Shown: one piece after another, positions 34,660 through 43,941 of the stretch
How positions within the stretch are numbered: position 1 is the first letter of the stretch
Layout of the letters: each line of letters starts with the position of its first letter
Assembly: GCA_002793215.1 (NCBI GenBank)
Contig: PFPU01000020.1
Coordinates: 1 to 46,360 of the forward strand
From: Flavobacteriales bacterium CG_4_10_14_0_2_um_filter_35_18
Lineage (GTDB): Bacteria > Bacteroidota > Bacteroidia > Flavobacteriales > Flavobacteriaceae
Reading direction: 5' to 3'
Length of the DNA stretch: 46,360 bases
Translations under genes and position numbers: made by a program
Notes under the pieces: model-generated
Told to the model about the DNA's origin: nothing
The model's input: the letters and a program-made list of their open reading frames with translations, nothing else
Databases searched by the model: none

Positions 34660-35328
34660 ATGGAATTTTTCGATATTGCCACAAAACTCAACCAAATTAA
34701 AAAGGCTTTACCTCCTCAAGTAACCTTAGTGGCGGTTTCAAAAACAAAATCCGAAGCCGCAATTCTTGAAGCTTATAATGCCGGTCAACGTGTTTTTGGT
34801 GAAAATAAAATTCAGGAAATGGCGCAAAAACACACAGCACTTCCAAAGGATATTCAATGGCACATGATTGGTCATTTACAGCGAAATAAAGTAAAATATA
34901 TGGCGCATTTTGTCGATTTAATTCACGGAGTTGACAGTTTGCAAACCCTTATTGAAATTAACCGTCAAGCGGAAAAACACCACCGCGTTATCAATTGTTT
35001 GCTCCAAGCACATATTGCACAAGAAGAAACCAAATTCGGCTTAAGCCTTGATGAGATTGAACAGTTATTAAATTCTGCTGAAATTAAAACCCTAAAAAAC
35101 ATTTTGGTTGTTGGTTTTATGGGAATGGCAAGCTTTACCGATGATTTAAAGCAAATTGAAACAGAATTTAAAAGTTTGAGTACCTTTTTTAATAAACTCA
35201 AGTCGCAAAACAAAGCCCTCAAAATTTTATCAATGGGAATGAGTGGTGATTATCAATTAGCCATAAAATGTGGCAGCAATATGGTGCGCGTGGGAAGTGC
35301 TATTTTTGGTGAGCGACATTACATTTAA
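34660..35328 (+). CDS. YggS-family pyridoxal phosphate homeostasis protein
   Basis: 222 residues, the single alanine-racemase-like barrel of the YggS/PROSC family: VAVSKTKSEAAI with the PLP lysine, FGENKIQEM, WHMIGHLQRNK, and SMGMSGDYQLAIKCGSNMVRVG at the phosphate end. These proteins bind PLP and buffer its supply to enzymes without a known catalytic step. It closes the serine operon, whose SerC is PLP-dependent. Confidence 0.93.
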   Translation: MEFFDIATKLNQIKKALPPQVTLVAVSKTKSEAAILEAYNAGQRVFGENKIQEMAQKHTALPKDIQWHMIGHLQRNKVKYMAHFVDLIHGVDSLQTLIEINRQAEKHHRVINCLLQAHIAQEETKFGLSLDEIEQLLNSAEIKTLKNILVVGFMGMASFTDDLKQIETEFKSLSTFFNKLKSQNKALKILSMGMSGDYQLAIKCGSNMVRVGSAIFGERHYI

Positions 35329-35375
35329 CGTTATTATTTTTAAGCGTTTAAAACCTTTTAAGTGCTCAAAAATTT

Positions 35376-36380
35376 TCAATGTAAAATTTTAAATAACAAC
35401 TCCTTCAAAATATCACCTTCTGTTAAGGCTTGCGCGCCAATTCCCTTACTTTTTGCATCGGCATCACTTAAATAAGAAATAATTTGTGCTACTTTTCGCA
35501 TGGGATAATTCTTGGCTGCGGTTAGATATCGTGTCACAAAAAAAGGATTTACTTTTAAAACCCGGGCAATATTTTCTTTTGATTTATCGGGTAAACCATG
35601 TACCAACAACAACTGTGTAAAATAGCTAAATAGCATGTTTATTGTTATCGTTAGCGGATTTGTTTTTGGGTTTTGTGCAAAGTAATTGATAATTTTATTT
35701 GCCTTAACAACATCGCGAACACCAATGGCATTGCACAATTCAAATACATTATAGTCCTTACTAATGCCAATATTTTCTTCGATAGCCAAAGCCGAAATCG
35801 TACTTCCTTTTGGCAAAAGCGTTATTAGTTTGTCGAGTTCATTGTTAATTTTACTCAAATCGGTTCCCAAAAATTCGGTGAGCATTAAAGCGGCTTTATC
35901 CTCAATTTTATAAGACTTACCTAATAAAATTCGTCTAATCCAATCGGGTATTTGATTGTCGTATAATTTTTTTCCTTCAAATAATAAGCCGTTCTTTTTA
36001 ATGAGTTTGGTTAATTTTTTTCTTCCGTCAAGGGTTTTATATTTATAACAAATCACCAAAATAGTACTGGGCAAAGGCTGCTCAGCATAAGATGCCAAAT
36101 CTTCAATTTTTTTTGCGAGTTGCTGTGCTTCCTTAACAATAACTACCTGATAATCTGCCATCATTGGATAGCGTTTTGCCTGACTAATAACTTCATTTAT
36201 AGTCACATCACCTCCATAAAGCACCACTTGATTAAAGCTTTTTTCTTCTTCAGTTAAAACACTTTGCGCAATTAAATCAGAAATTTTATCGATATAATAA
36301 GGTTCATCACCTTGCAAAAAATAGATGGGTTTTAATTTTTTGTTTTTAATATCATCTGCTATTTGTTTGATTTCATCCAT
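35376..36380 (-). CDS. holA: DNA polymerase III subunit delta
   Basis: 334 residues, the usual size. The N-terminal AAA-like domain has PIYFLQGDEPYYIDKI and ESKVVIVKEAQ-like strands, the middle has LTEFLGTDLSKINNELDKL, and the C-terminal collar helices follow (VLKVNPFFVTRYLTAAKNY). It is the clamp-loader subunit that opens the beta clamp. Single gene, convergent with yggS and divergent from the HsdR-N-like gene. Confidence 0.93.
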   Translation of the reverse strand: MDEIKQIADDIKNKKLKPIYFLQGDEPYYIDKISDLIAQSVLTEEEKSFNQVVLYGGDVTINEVISQAKRYPMMADYQVVIVKEAQQLAKKIEDLASYAEQPLPSTILVICYKYKTLDGRKKLTKLIKKNGLLFEGKKLYDNQIPDWIRRILLGKSYKIEDKAALMLTEFLGTDLSKINNELDKLITLLPKGSTISALAIEENIGISKDYNVFELCNAIGVRDVVKANKIINYFAQNPKTNPLTITINMLFSYFTQLLLVHGLPDKSKENIARVLKVNPFFVTRYLTAAKNYPMRKVAQIISYLSDADAKSKGIGAQALTEGDILKELLFKILH

Positions 36381-36402
36381 TAAAATAAAAAATTATTGAA
36401 TT

Positions 36403-36410
36403 TATATTTG
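36403..36410 (+). promoter_or_regulatory. -7 box of the HsdR-N-like gene
   Basis: TATATTTG ends 12 nt before the GTG start at 36423; the predicted leader is under 10 nt. Confidence 0.45.
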
Positions 36411-36422
36411 TATTTTTAAAAC

Positions 36423-36863
36423 GTGATTGTGTTAAACCTACCTTCGTTTGAATACCAGCTCAAAAATAGCGAAAATAAAACGTATATTTTTGATGTGATT
36501 CGCAAAAAGTACATCCAGCTAACACCCGAAGAATGGGTTCGTCAGCATTTTGTTCACTTACTTATCAATCAGAAAGCCTATCCTAAATCGCTAATCAGCA
36601 TTGAAAAACAACTTACCATTAATAAGTTAAAAAAGCGTACCGATATTGTGGTTTATAATAATTTGGGTTTACCTCAATTAATTGTTGAATGTAAAGCACC
36701 TTCGATAAAAATTAATCAAACCGTTTTTGATCAAATTGCTAGATATAACCTTAATTTACAGGCAAAATATTTAGTGCTTACCAATGGTTTGCAACATTTT
36801 TTTGCTGAATTTGACCTCCAAAAACAAGGGGTCACTTTTATAGATGACATTCCAAAATATTAA
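36423..36863 (+). CDS. stand-alone type I restriction HsdR N-terminal-like nuclease domain protein
   Basis: 146 residues starting at GTG (a second in-frame GTG lies two codons later). The protein is a single PD-(D/E)xK-type domain: RKKYIQLTPEEWVRQHFVHLL, then the nuclease core KKRTDIVVYNNLGLPQLIVECKAP with Asp and the ECK pair, and FDQIARYN behind it, matching HSDR_N_2 (PF13588). Methylase, specificity and translocase subunits are all absent. Similar short proteins next to holA are widespread in this group, so a housekeeping DNA role is more likely than restriction. It is divergent from holA across 42 nt. Confidence 0.8.
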   Translation: MIVLNLPSFEYQLKNSENKTYIFDVIRKKYIQLTPEEWVRQHFVHLLINQKAYPKSLISIEKQLTINKLKKRTDIVVYNNLGLPQLIVECKAPSIKINQTVFDQIARYNLNLQAKYLVLTNGLQHFFAEFDLQKQGVTFIDDIPKY

Positions 36864-36897
36864 GTGCCATTTTAAATTTTTTCATGATAAATAATGC

Positions 36898-36905
36898 TAA
36901 GTTTG
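36898..36905 (+). promoter_or_regulatory. -7 box of the glycosyltransferase gene
   Basis: TAAGTTTG matches TAnnTTTG, 29 nt before the ATG at 36935. Confidence 0.4.
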
Positions 36906-36934
36906 CACTTCTTAAGAAAAATTAAATTTTTTAG

Positions 36935-37936
36935 ATGACGGTTGCAGTTGTGATTTTAAATTGGAATGGAAAAAACTTGCTCGAAAAGTTTTTGCCAAGT
37001 GTGGTTGCCTACAGCCAAGAAGCGCAAATTTATATTGCCGATAATGCCTCAACCGATAATTCTTTAGCCTATGTCTCTACAAATTACTTTGATAGCGTAA
37101 AAATTATTAAGAATAAAAGCAATGGTGGCTATGCCAAAGGTTATAACGAAGCTTTAAAACAAGTTAAAACTGATATCTATATTTTGTTAAATTCAGATGT
37201 TGAGGTTAGCAAAGATTGGTTAAAACCCATCTTAAAACAGTTTGAATTAGAGTCAAATACCGCTATTATTCAGCCTAAAATTTTAGATTATAAAAATAAA
37301 GCTTATTTTGAATATGCCGGTGCAGCGGGAGGTTTTATCGACTTTTTAGGTTATCCTTTTTGTCGCGGACGCATTTTTATGAGTCTAGAAAAAGACACCC
37401 ATCAATTTGACAATATCATTCCAATTTTTTGGGCTTCGGGTGCTTGCTTATGTATTAAAAGTGCTGTTTATCATCATCTAAACGGATTTGATGAAGATTA
37501 TTTTGCCCATCAAGAAGAAATCGATTTGTGCTGGCGTGCTCATAATTTGGGATACAAAGCGCAATATGTTGGCACCTCGACGGTTTATCATATTGGAGGG
37601 GCAACTTTGAGAGAGGAAAATCCGACAAAAACGTTCCTGAATTTTAGAAATAGCCTCTACTCTATTGTTAAAAACGTTCCAAAACGTTACCTTTTTCTGA
37701 TTGTTTTGTCAAGACTTTTATTAGATGCCATTGCTGGGTTAAAATTTATAATAGAGCTACGGCCTATTCATACTTGGGCTATTATTAATGCTCATTTTAG
37801 TTTTTATTCAAACTTTAGTATGATGGCTAAAAAGCGCAAACAAAGTCCTAAAAAAACAATTCATTATTATAAATGTATCGGCATTGTTTGGAACCATTTT
37901 GTTTTAGGACGTCAAACTTTTTCGAGTATAAAATAA
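36935..37936 (+). CDS. family 2 glycosyltransferase (rhamnosyltransferase-like)
   Basis: 333 residues. GT-A fold of the GT2 family: VVILNWNGKNLL at the start, IADNASTDNS, LLNSDVEVS as the metal-binding DxD region, WASGACLCIK, and FDEDYFAHQEEIDLCWRAHNLGY with the catalytic acid. The WNG and EEIDLCWR motifs resemble WbbL-type rhamnosyltransferases. A weak hydrophobic patch near 250-275 may associate it with the membrane. It probably builds a cell-surface polysaccharide or lipid-linked sugar; donor and acceptor are unknown. It is a single gene with its own -7 box. Confidence 0.88.
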   Translation: MTVAVVILNWNGKNLLEKFLPSVVAYSQEAQIYIADNASTDNSLAYVSTNYFDSVKIIKNKSNGGYAKGYNEALKQVKTDIYILLNSDVEVSKDWLKPILKQFELESNTAIIQPKILDYKNKAYFEYAGAAGGFIDFLGYPFCRGRIFMSLEKDTHQFDNIIPIFWASGACLCIKSAVYHHLNGFDEDYFAHQEEIDLCWRAHNLGYKAQYVGTSTVYHIGGATLREENPTKTFLNFRNSLYSIVKNVPKRYLFLIVLSRLLLDAIAGLKFIIELRPIHTWAIINAHFSFYSNFSMMAKKRKQSPKKTIHYYKCIGIVWNHFVLGRQTFSSIK

Positions 37937-38018
37937 ACTAATCAAAGCTTGCAATGCAACTTAAAGCAACGTAAATTAGGGACTTTATATAAATTGTTTA
38001 ATTTTAAAAGAATTCAAT

Positions 38019-38780
38019 ATGCCAAAAACAATATTCATAAGTGGCGCAACATCGGGATTTGGAAAAGCCATTGCCGAGCGCTTTGCAAAAGATGGTGAAA
38101 ATCTAATCATTACAGGACGTCGCAAGGAACGCCTTGAAGCATTTGCCCAAGAATTAATTAAAATATTTCATGTTAAAGTGCTCACGCTCAACTTCGACGT
38201 ACGTGTTGAACAAGAAGTCAATGCCGCCATTAAAAGCATTCCTAAAGATTTTCAAACTATTGATATTTTAGTCAATAACGCTGGTTTGGCAAGTGGTATG
38301 AGCACCATCCAAGACGGTAAAACCGAAGATTGGGATGTGATGATTGATACCAATATTAAGGGTTTGCTTTATGTAACTCACGCCGTTTTGCCTTTGCTTT
38401 ATAATTCTAGTACGCCACACATTATCAATATCGGTTCAACTGCTGGTAAAGAAGTGTATTTAAAGGGAAATGTTTATTGTGCAACCAAACACGCCGTTGA
38501 TGCCATTTCAAAAGCTTTGCGAATTGACTTACTAGAAAAAGGCGTTAAAGTTACCCAAATTGCGCCTGGAGCTGCCGAAACGGAATTTTCTATTGTTCGC
38601 CTTCACGGAGATAAAGACGCGGCTAAAAAAATTTATGAGGGTTACCAGCCCATGACTGCCCAAGATATTGCACTTGTGGTGCATTTTGCGGCCACTTTAC
38701 CGAAAAATCTTTGTATAAACGATATGGTTTTAACTTCTTTAGCACAAGCAAATAATCTTTATTTTAATAGAAAAATCTAG
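38019..38780 (+). CDS. short-chain dehydrogenase, YdfG-like
   Basis: 253 residues. SDR motifs are ISGATSGFGKAIAE (NADP site with the GxxxGxG spacing), LVNNAGLASG, NIGSTAGKE and YCATKHAVD (YxxxK). The sequence pattern matches YdfG, the NADP-dependent 3-hydroxy acid/serine dehydrogenase group, more than FabG. Reaction on L-allo-threonine, 3-hydroxypropionate or malonate semialdehyde-type substrates is possible; the last would touch the uracil pathway, but this gene is not in that cluster. Convergent with the DUF58 gene, 7 nt apart. Confidence 0.85.
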   Translation: MPKTIFISGATSGFGKAIAERFAKDGENLIITGRRKERLEAFAQELIKIFHVKVLTLNFDVRVEQEVNAAIKSIPKDFQTIDILVNNAGLASGMSTIQDGKTEDWDVMIDTNIKGLLYVTHAVLPLLYNSSTPHIINIGSTAGKEVYLKGNVYCATKHAVDAISKALRIDLLEKGVKVTQIAPGAAETEFSIVRLHGDKDAAKKIYEGYQPMTAQDIALVVHFAATLPKNLCINDMVLTSLAQANNLYFNRKI

Positions 38781-38787
38781 TCAATTT

Positions 38788-40128
38788 TTAAATCAAACCG
38801 CGCGATTTAAATTCAAGGTATTTATTTATCACATTCACTGTTAAGTTTTTAGGCTTAGATAGGATGCTATAGATGCCGCTTCGTTTGAGTTCTAATTGCA
38901 TGTGTCTTTTTTCTAAAGCAAATTTTTGAGCAATGGTTTGATGGTAAATACTTTCTAAGTCTTCGGCATGTTGTTGCAACAAATTGTCTAATTCGGTATT
39001 TTCAAAAAAAACCACCACCAATAAATGTTGTTTTGAAAGGGCTTGTAAAAAAGGCAATTGCCGTTTTAAAGCGGTAATGTGTTCAAAATTTGTATATAAA
39101 ATAAGCAGACTACGTTGGGTAATTTGACGTTTTGCAAAGGCATATAAAAAACCATAATCAGCCTCTTTATACTGTGTGGTAAGCTTATAGAGCGACTCAT
39201 TAATGAGCTGTAACTGTATTTTTTTATGACTGGCTTTTAAGCTGATTTCGACTTTTTTTGAGAAACAAATTAAGCCGGCTTTGTCTTTTTTTAACAAGGT
39301 AATATTTGCAAAAGCTAAAGCGGAATTAATAGCGTAATCTAACAATTTTAAACCTTCAAAAGGCATTTTCATGGTGCGACCCGTATCTATAAGCGCGTAA
39401 ATAGGTTGTGATTTTTCATCTTGAAATTGGTTTGCCATCAATTGCGCATGTTTTGCGGTTGCTTTCCAGTTAATGGTTCTATAATCGTCGCCGGCAACAT
39501 AATTTTTAATTTGTTCAAACTCTAAAGAATGTCCGATAGCTCTATTTTTTTTGAGTCCAAATTGCGCTATTTTATTGTTAAAAGCCAAGAATTCATATTG
39601 GCGCATTTGTATAAAAGATGGATAAACAGGAATTCGTTCATCTGCATTGAACACAAAGCGACGCTTAACAAGTCCCAATTTTGAATGGACATAAACATTG
39701 AGGTTTCCAAAAATATATTCTCCGCGTTCTAAGGGTAAGACCGTATAATTTAATTTTGTATCCGATTTAGATTGCAGTTTACAACGCAAATAAAAATCGC
39801 GTTTTTGAAATTGTGCCGGCAATTCATCAATCACCTCCATAAAGACATCAAAAGGATAGTAATTACTTAAATCAATACTTATCAAATTGTTATCTGAATT
39901 TGACAGTTTTTTGCTTAGGTTTCGGTTTGCTTTGATAGGATTTCTAAACCGGAACATCAATATAGCATCCATTACAAAAATAAACCCTAATAAAATGGTG
40001 GCATAAAACACCAAATTAAAAAGAAGTGGCATCCAAAAAGAACCTAAAAACCCTGCCGCCAATAGGCTTATAAGCCAATAAAATCGGTCATTGATATAAA
40101 GTCTTTTAAAAAAAGTGGCAAGCTTCAT
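38788..40128 (-). CDS. DUF58 (vWA-like) protein, partner of MoxR
   Basis: The ATG at 40128 (MKLATFFKRLYIND) is used in place of the longer ORF start at 40182; it leaves 446 residues and a 10-nt gap after moxR. Two transmembrane segments lie at about 18-55. The DUF58 core has SLEFEQIKNYVAGDDYRTINWKATAK and a vWA-like ALIDTGRTM (DxGxx). MoxR-DUF58 pairs are widespread; MoxR ATPases are thought to act as chaperones that load metal or remodel vWA partners. It is the last gene of the minus-strand run. Confidence 0.88.
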   Translation of the reverse strand: MKLATFFKRLYINDRFYWLISLLAAGFLGSFWMPLLFNLVFYATILLGFIFVMDAILMFRFRNPIKANRNLSKKLSNSDNNLISIDLSNYYPFDVFMEVIDELPAQFQKRDFYLRCKLQSKSDTKLNYTVLPLERGEYIFGNLNVYVHSKLGLVKRRFVFNADERIPVYPSFIQMRQYEFLAFNNKIAQFGLKKNRAIGHSLEFEQIKNYVAGDDYRTINWKATAKHAQLMANQFQDEKSQPIYALIDTGRTMKMPFEGLKLLDYAINSALAFANITLLKKDKAGLICFSKKVEISLKASHKKIQLQLINESLYKLTTQYKEADYGFLYAFAKRQITQRSLLILYTNFEHITALKRQLPFLQALSKQHLLVVVFFENTELDNLLQQHAEDLESIYHQTIAQKFALEKRHMQLELKRSGIYSILSKPKNLTVNVINKYLEFKSRGLI

Positions 40129-40138
40129 AAATTCAATA

Positions 40139-41131
40139 TTAACGCGGCACTTGAATAGAATCGAGAATTGATTTAATAACATGGTCAGTTGTCAAACCCT
40201 CCATTTCATGTTCGGGAGTCAGCAACATGCGGTGTCTTAAAACGGGAAAAATAACTTTTTGAATATCTTCAGGGCTTACAAAATCACGTCCATTTAAAGC
40301 GGCGCAAGCCTTGCTAGACTGCAAAATGGCAATGCTGGCACGTGGTGAGCCTCCTAAATATAATTGCGGATGGTTTCGGGTACTCATTACCAAATCGGCG
40401 ATATAATTTACCAATTTTTCTTCAATAAAAACATCAAAAATAAGCGTTCTAAAAGTGAGCAATTGCGATTCAGATAAAACGGCTTCAATAAGCGCTTCTG
40501 GTTTTTGATTTTTGCGATTTATTTGGGTTTTTAAAATTTCAATTTCATCGGCTTTATCTGGGTAACCGACATTTATTTTAAATAAAAATCGGTCGAGTTG
40601 TGCTTCGGGCAAGGCATAAGTTCCTTCCTGCTCTATTGGGTTTTGAGTTGCTAAAACTAAAAATGGTGGCATCATTTTAAATTCGTGACCATCAATGGTA
40701 ATTTGACGCTCTTCCATCACTTCAAACAGCGCCGATTGTGTTTTTGCAGGGGCTCTATTCACCTCGTCAATGAGAATTAAATTAGAGAAAATGGGACCTT
40801 TTTTAAATTCAAATTCCGATGTTTTCATATTCAAAACCGAAGTTCCCAAAATATCGCTTGGCATTAAATCGGGTGTAAATTGAATCCTGCTAAAGCCGGC
40901 ACTTACCGTTTTGGCTAAAAGTTTTGCCGTAATTGTTTTTGCAACCCCTGGAACACCTTCAATAAGCACGTGACCATCAGCTAAAAGCGCAATTATTAGC
41001 AAGTCAATAAATTCTTTTTGCCCAACAATTACCTTGTGGAGTTGTGTTTTAATTTGCGATACAGCCGTCAACAATTCCTGAAGCTCTAGTCGGTTGTTAA
41101 AGGGTAAATTGGTATTTTCAGTTGTATTCAT
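40139..41131 (-). CDS. MoxR-family AAA+ ATPase
   Basis: 330 residues. Walker A in EGVPGVAKT, Walker B LILIDEVNRAPAKTQSAL, sensor ATQNPIEQEGTYALPEAQLDRF and the C-terminal GGSPRASIAILQ arginine region are all present. The MoxR group works as a maturation chaperone for vWA proteins, here most likely the DUF58 gene next door. It overlaps the DUF4350 gene by 4 nt (ATGA type). Confidence 0.94.
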   Translation of the reverse strand: MNTTENTNLPFNNRLELQELLTAVSQIKTQLHKVIVGQKEFIDLLIIALLADGHVLIEGVPGVAKTITAKLLAKTVSAGFSRIQFTPDLMPSDILGTSVLNMKTSEFEFKKGPIFSNLILIDEVNRAPAKTQSALFEVMEERQITIDGHEFKMMPPFLVLATQNPIEQEGTYALPEAQLDRFLFKINVGYPDKADEIEILKTQINRKNQKPEALIEAVLSESQLLTFRTLIFDVFIEEKLVNYIADLVMSTRNHPQLYLGGSPRASIAILQSSKACAALNGRDFVSPEDIQKVIFPVLRHRMLLTPEHEMEGLTTDHVIKSILDSIQVPR

Positions 41132-42324
41132 AAAGCATTGTGTGTTAAATTGTAAATTAAATTATTTAGCAAAATTAAGTCAGCTTTTGTAAGATTTTGT
41201 TTTGCTTCTACTAATTTTATAAAGTTGATGACTTTTTCGGTTTCTTCAAAGGATTTGCCAATTTTTAACGCGGCTATTTTGGTAAAATCCTTTTTGTAAA
41301 TATCGGTTTCAATATGATATTTTAAACGAATCTCTGCCAAAAAGTAGCGTATTTTATGTGTGGCAATTATTTTATGTGACGCCTTAGTATAATACATGTT
41401 CGAAATGGTTCTTGTAAATGCTAAAGTCTGATTTTGAAGTGGTTTAATAATTGGAATGATTCTTTGAATGCGCTTTCCACCAAACAAAACAAAAACAAGG
41501 CTTCCAAATAGGACGATTTGATAAGCCCATTTTAAACTTTTATTTGACAAAATAAAATATAATGGTGACGAAATTTGTGTCTTTCCCGATTTATAATAAG
41601 CATCCCAATAAATATAACTTGGATTGCCTAAATAAGATAAAACTTGAGCGGCATATTCTTGATTAGGCGCTTTTAATAAGGTGTAGTTTATAAAGGCTTC
41701 GGGATAAGTATTAAACAAAAAGTAGCCCTTGCCATACTGATATTTCACAAAATTTACACCCGATTTTATCCGGCTATTTTGGGTGTTTAATAGACCACTT
41801 TCACCTAAAATATTTGCCGCAATTGTGTCAACTTCTTTAAACACAAAATTTTCAAAAGGGCGGTCAAAATAGTATTCTTTTGAGCCAAAAGCCTTGTTTG
41901 ATAAGGTAAAATAAGGTTTTTCTTCAAGAGCATTACTTTGTAATAATTTGGTTTTTAAATGCAAGGTGTCAAGATCTATTTGATGCGTGGCGATGAATAC
42001 GGTATTGCCTTTTTCTACAAATTTTAAGAGTTCATCAAACTCAGCTTTACCAAAATTTACCGATTTATCTATAAACATATACGTGCCCGCTTTTGAGCTA
42101 TCTTTTAAAAAAAGGTAGGGCGAAATTCTGATGGTTTCAATTTTTGATTTTGGAAATAAGTCCGCTAATTCTTTAAATAAAACATAGGTTCCAAAAGGCA
42201 TTTTATGAGATGAAACGTAGGTTTCAAACCAATTAATTGGCTTAGGCTTTTGAAGCTCATAGATGGTCAATAATCCCAAACCGAGCACAAACAAAAACAG
42301 ATATATTTTATTTCTTTGGTTCAA
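41128..42324 (-). CDS. DUF4350 domain membrane protein
   Basis: 398 residues. An N-terminal transmembrane helix (about 6-24) is followed by a DUF4350-type extracytoplasmic domain resembling a class I glutamine amidotransferase fold (MPFGTYVLFKELADLFP, then FIDKSVNFGKAEFDELLKFVEKGN), with a second helix near 268-290 (WAYQIVLFGSLVFVLFGG) and a cytoplasmic helical tail. Function unknown. Its start overlaps the DUF4129 gene by 17 nt, so the set is tightly packed and co-translated. Confidence 0.8.
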   Translation of the reverse strand: MNQRNKIYLFLFVLGLGLLTIYELQKPKPINWFETYVSSHKMPFGTYVLFKELADLFPKSKIETIRISPYLFLKDSSKAGTYMFIDKSVNFGKAEFDELLKFVEKGNTVFIATHQIDLDTLHLKTKLLQSNALEEKPYFTLSNKAFGSKEYYFDRPFENFVFKEVDTIAANILGESGLLNTQNSRIKSGVNFVKYQYGKGYFLFNTYPEAFINYTLLKAPNQEYAAQVLSYLGNPSYIYWDAYYKSGKTQISSPLYFILSNKSLKWAYQIVLFGSLVFVLFGGKRIQRIIPIIKPLQNQTLAFTRTISNMYYTKASHKIIATHKIRYFLAEIRLKYHIETDIYKKDFTKIAALKIGKSFEETEKVINFIKLVEAKQNLTKADLILLNNLIYNLTHNAL

Positions 42325-43060
42325 TGTGGTTTATTTTAATTAATAAGTCCTCAAAAATGGACTTTATAGATTTGTAATGGGCGTCATTTACTAAAAAACT
42401 GCCATACCAAACATAATCAAACATCAAGGTACTTTGCTTAAAAACAGGTTTTAAATCATTATTTGACAATTCATTACAATAATCATCATTTGTTTTATGG
42501 GCTTGCCAATTAATAAGGTTTCTCGTGCTAAGCTGTTTTAAAATTTTAAGATATTCAAAACGAATGGCTAGTCTAAAATTGCCATCGGCTACAGCTTTAT
42601 TGATTAATTGATCAAGATTTTCAAATTTTAACAAGGCATCCTCATCAAAAACTTGAACATTTTTTGAATTAGAAAGCGTTCCATCAGTCAATTGCTTCAC
42701 ATTGATTTTTATAAAAAACTTGGTAAGTATAAATAAACAGAGCACTAAAATTAAGTACGGAAGTATTAAAAATGTGGTTTTTAAAATACCAGTCGCTTTT
42801 TCAACACCAAATAGCCAAGATAAAAAGCGGTTTGCCATTTTTATAAACCAGTTAAAAATGCGTTCTACGATGCTTGGCTTTTGAGTGGCTTCCTTATAAT
42901 TAAAATCGCTTTGCTTTTTATAATTGCGAATGTGTTGCGCATTAAAATGTTTGACTTCAATATGAGTTGTATCTTGCTTTAATTTATTGACATTGTTGTT
43001 TTTAGCCGATAAACTAAAGCACGTAAAAATAATTAAGAATATGAATACACTTTTAAGCAC
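42308..43060 (-). CDS. DUF4129 domain membrane protein
   Basis: 250 residues. Signal-like N-terminal segment (VFIFLIIFTCFSLSA), a helix at about 95-120 (FLILPYLILVLCLFILTKFF) and a C-terminal DUF4129 domain: FRLAIRFEYLKILKQLSTRNL, and FDYVWYGSFLVNDAHYKSI. DUF4129 proteins accompany MoxR, DUF58 and transglutaminase-like proteins in many bacteria; the activity is unknown. The stop overlaps the start of the DUF4350 gene by 17 nt. Confidence 0.8.
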   Translation of the reverse strand: MLKSVFIFLIIFTCFSLSAKNNNVNKLKQDTTHIEVKHFNAQHIRNYKKQSDFNYKEATQKPSIVERIFNWFIKMANRFLSWLFGVEKATGILKTTFLILPYLILVLCLFILTKFFIKINVKQLTDGTLSNSKNVQVFDEDALLKFENLDQLINKAVADGNFRLAIRFEYLKILKQLSTRNLINWQAHKTNDDYCNELSNNDLKPVFKQSTLMFDYVWYGSFLVNDAHYKSIKSIFEDLLIKINHIEPKK

Positions 43061-43941
43061 TAGTTTTTACCCAAATTTTCAATGGTTTCTATGGTTCCAG
43101 ATTGGAATTTTTGTTCATTTAAATCAAAATATATCAAAACAATGGCAATTACCGTTATCACGGTCATTAAAAACCGACCGGCATAAGAAAACACAGTGAG
43201 TAACAGATAAATTGGGTCTGAAAAAAATCCAATAAATGCTGTTGGATCTTCTTTGCCAATGCTTGTGGCCATTTTAACTATTGAATAAATTAAAGAAGGA
43301 ATATTAAAAACATAGCCTAAAATTCCTACTAAAATTGAAACTACTAGCAAAACGCCAAAAGTTTCAAACCAATGATCTTTAACCAAAATAAAACAGTGAG
43401 AAATGGTTTCCCCAATATTTTTTTCTTCAAATACCATAATGGTGATTCCCAAAGAAAAGGGCACATATAAATAAATGCCGGGAATGATGCATAAAATAGT
43501 TCCTAAAACAATTAATATTAGCGACAAAATTACAAAGCCTAAAATAGACCAAAATTGGTTTCTAGTTTGTTTAACAATATCATCATAAATAACTTGACCA
43601 TCATTTTCGATATAAGATTTTATATACAATGTCGCAACAATTTGCATTAAAGTATAAGTAGCCAATGCGGCAAATATCATTAAGATAATCGACAAAAAGT
43701 TGCTGCCACTAAACATTGCAAAAGGATTTGATTCAAAATTAGAGGTGCTAAAATTGTCTAAAACATTGCTAAAAGTATAAAAATAGAGTGCTATAGCAAA
43801 AAGGCTTATAGCTACAAAAGGCCAGGTTATTTTAAGGATACACATAAATAAAGGTTTCCATTCTGATCTAATAAATCCAAAAGCATCGGTAATTATGGCG
43901 CCTAAATCGCGCTCGCGTTTAAAAGTAATTATTCTATTCAT
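43060..43941 (-). CDS. multi-pass membrane protein of unknown function
   Basis: 293 residues with five or six hydrophobic segments (about 32-58, 81-107, 129-170 probably two, 189-208, 250-272). A charged N-terminus (MNRIITFKRERDLGAIITDAF) begins the frame. I do not recognise a specific family; similar proteins in this cluster are usually listed as hypothetical. The middle shows repeated GxxL/IPGIYLYVPFSLG-like turns. Its stop shares one base with the start of DUF4129, and it overlaps the SpoIIM gene by 8 nt, so it is a constant part of the operon. Confidence 0.7.
   Translation of the reverse strand: MNRIITFKRERDLGAIITDAFGFIRSEWKPLFMCILKITWPFVAISLFAIALYFYTFSNVLDNFSTSNFESNPFAMFSGSNFLSIILMIFAALATYTLMQIVATLYIKSYIENDGQVIYDDIVKQTRNQFWSILGFVILSLILIVLGTILCIIPGIYLYVPFSLGITIMVFEEKNIGETISHCFILVKDHWFETFGVLLVVSILVGILGYVFNIPSLIYSIVKMATSIGKEDPTAFIGFFSDPIYLLLTVFSYAGRFLMTVITVIAIVLIYFDLNEQKFQSGTIETIENLGKN

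Noticed and set aside
36423-36863. Type I restriction-modification system
   Set aside because: No HsdM, HsdS or helicase part is present; the protein is one small domain beside holA.
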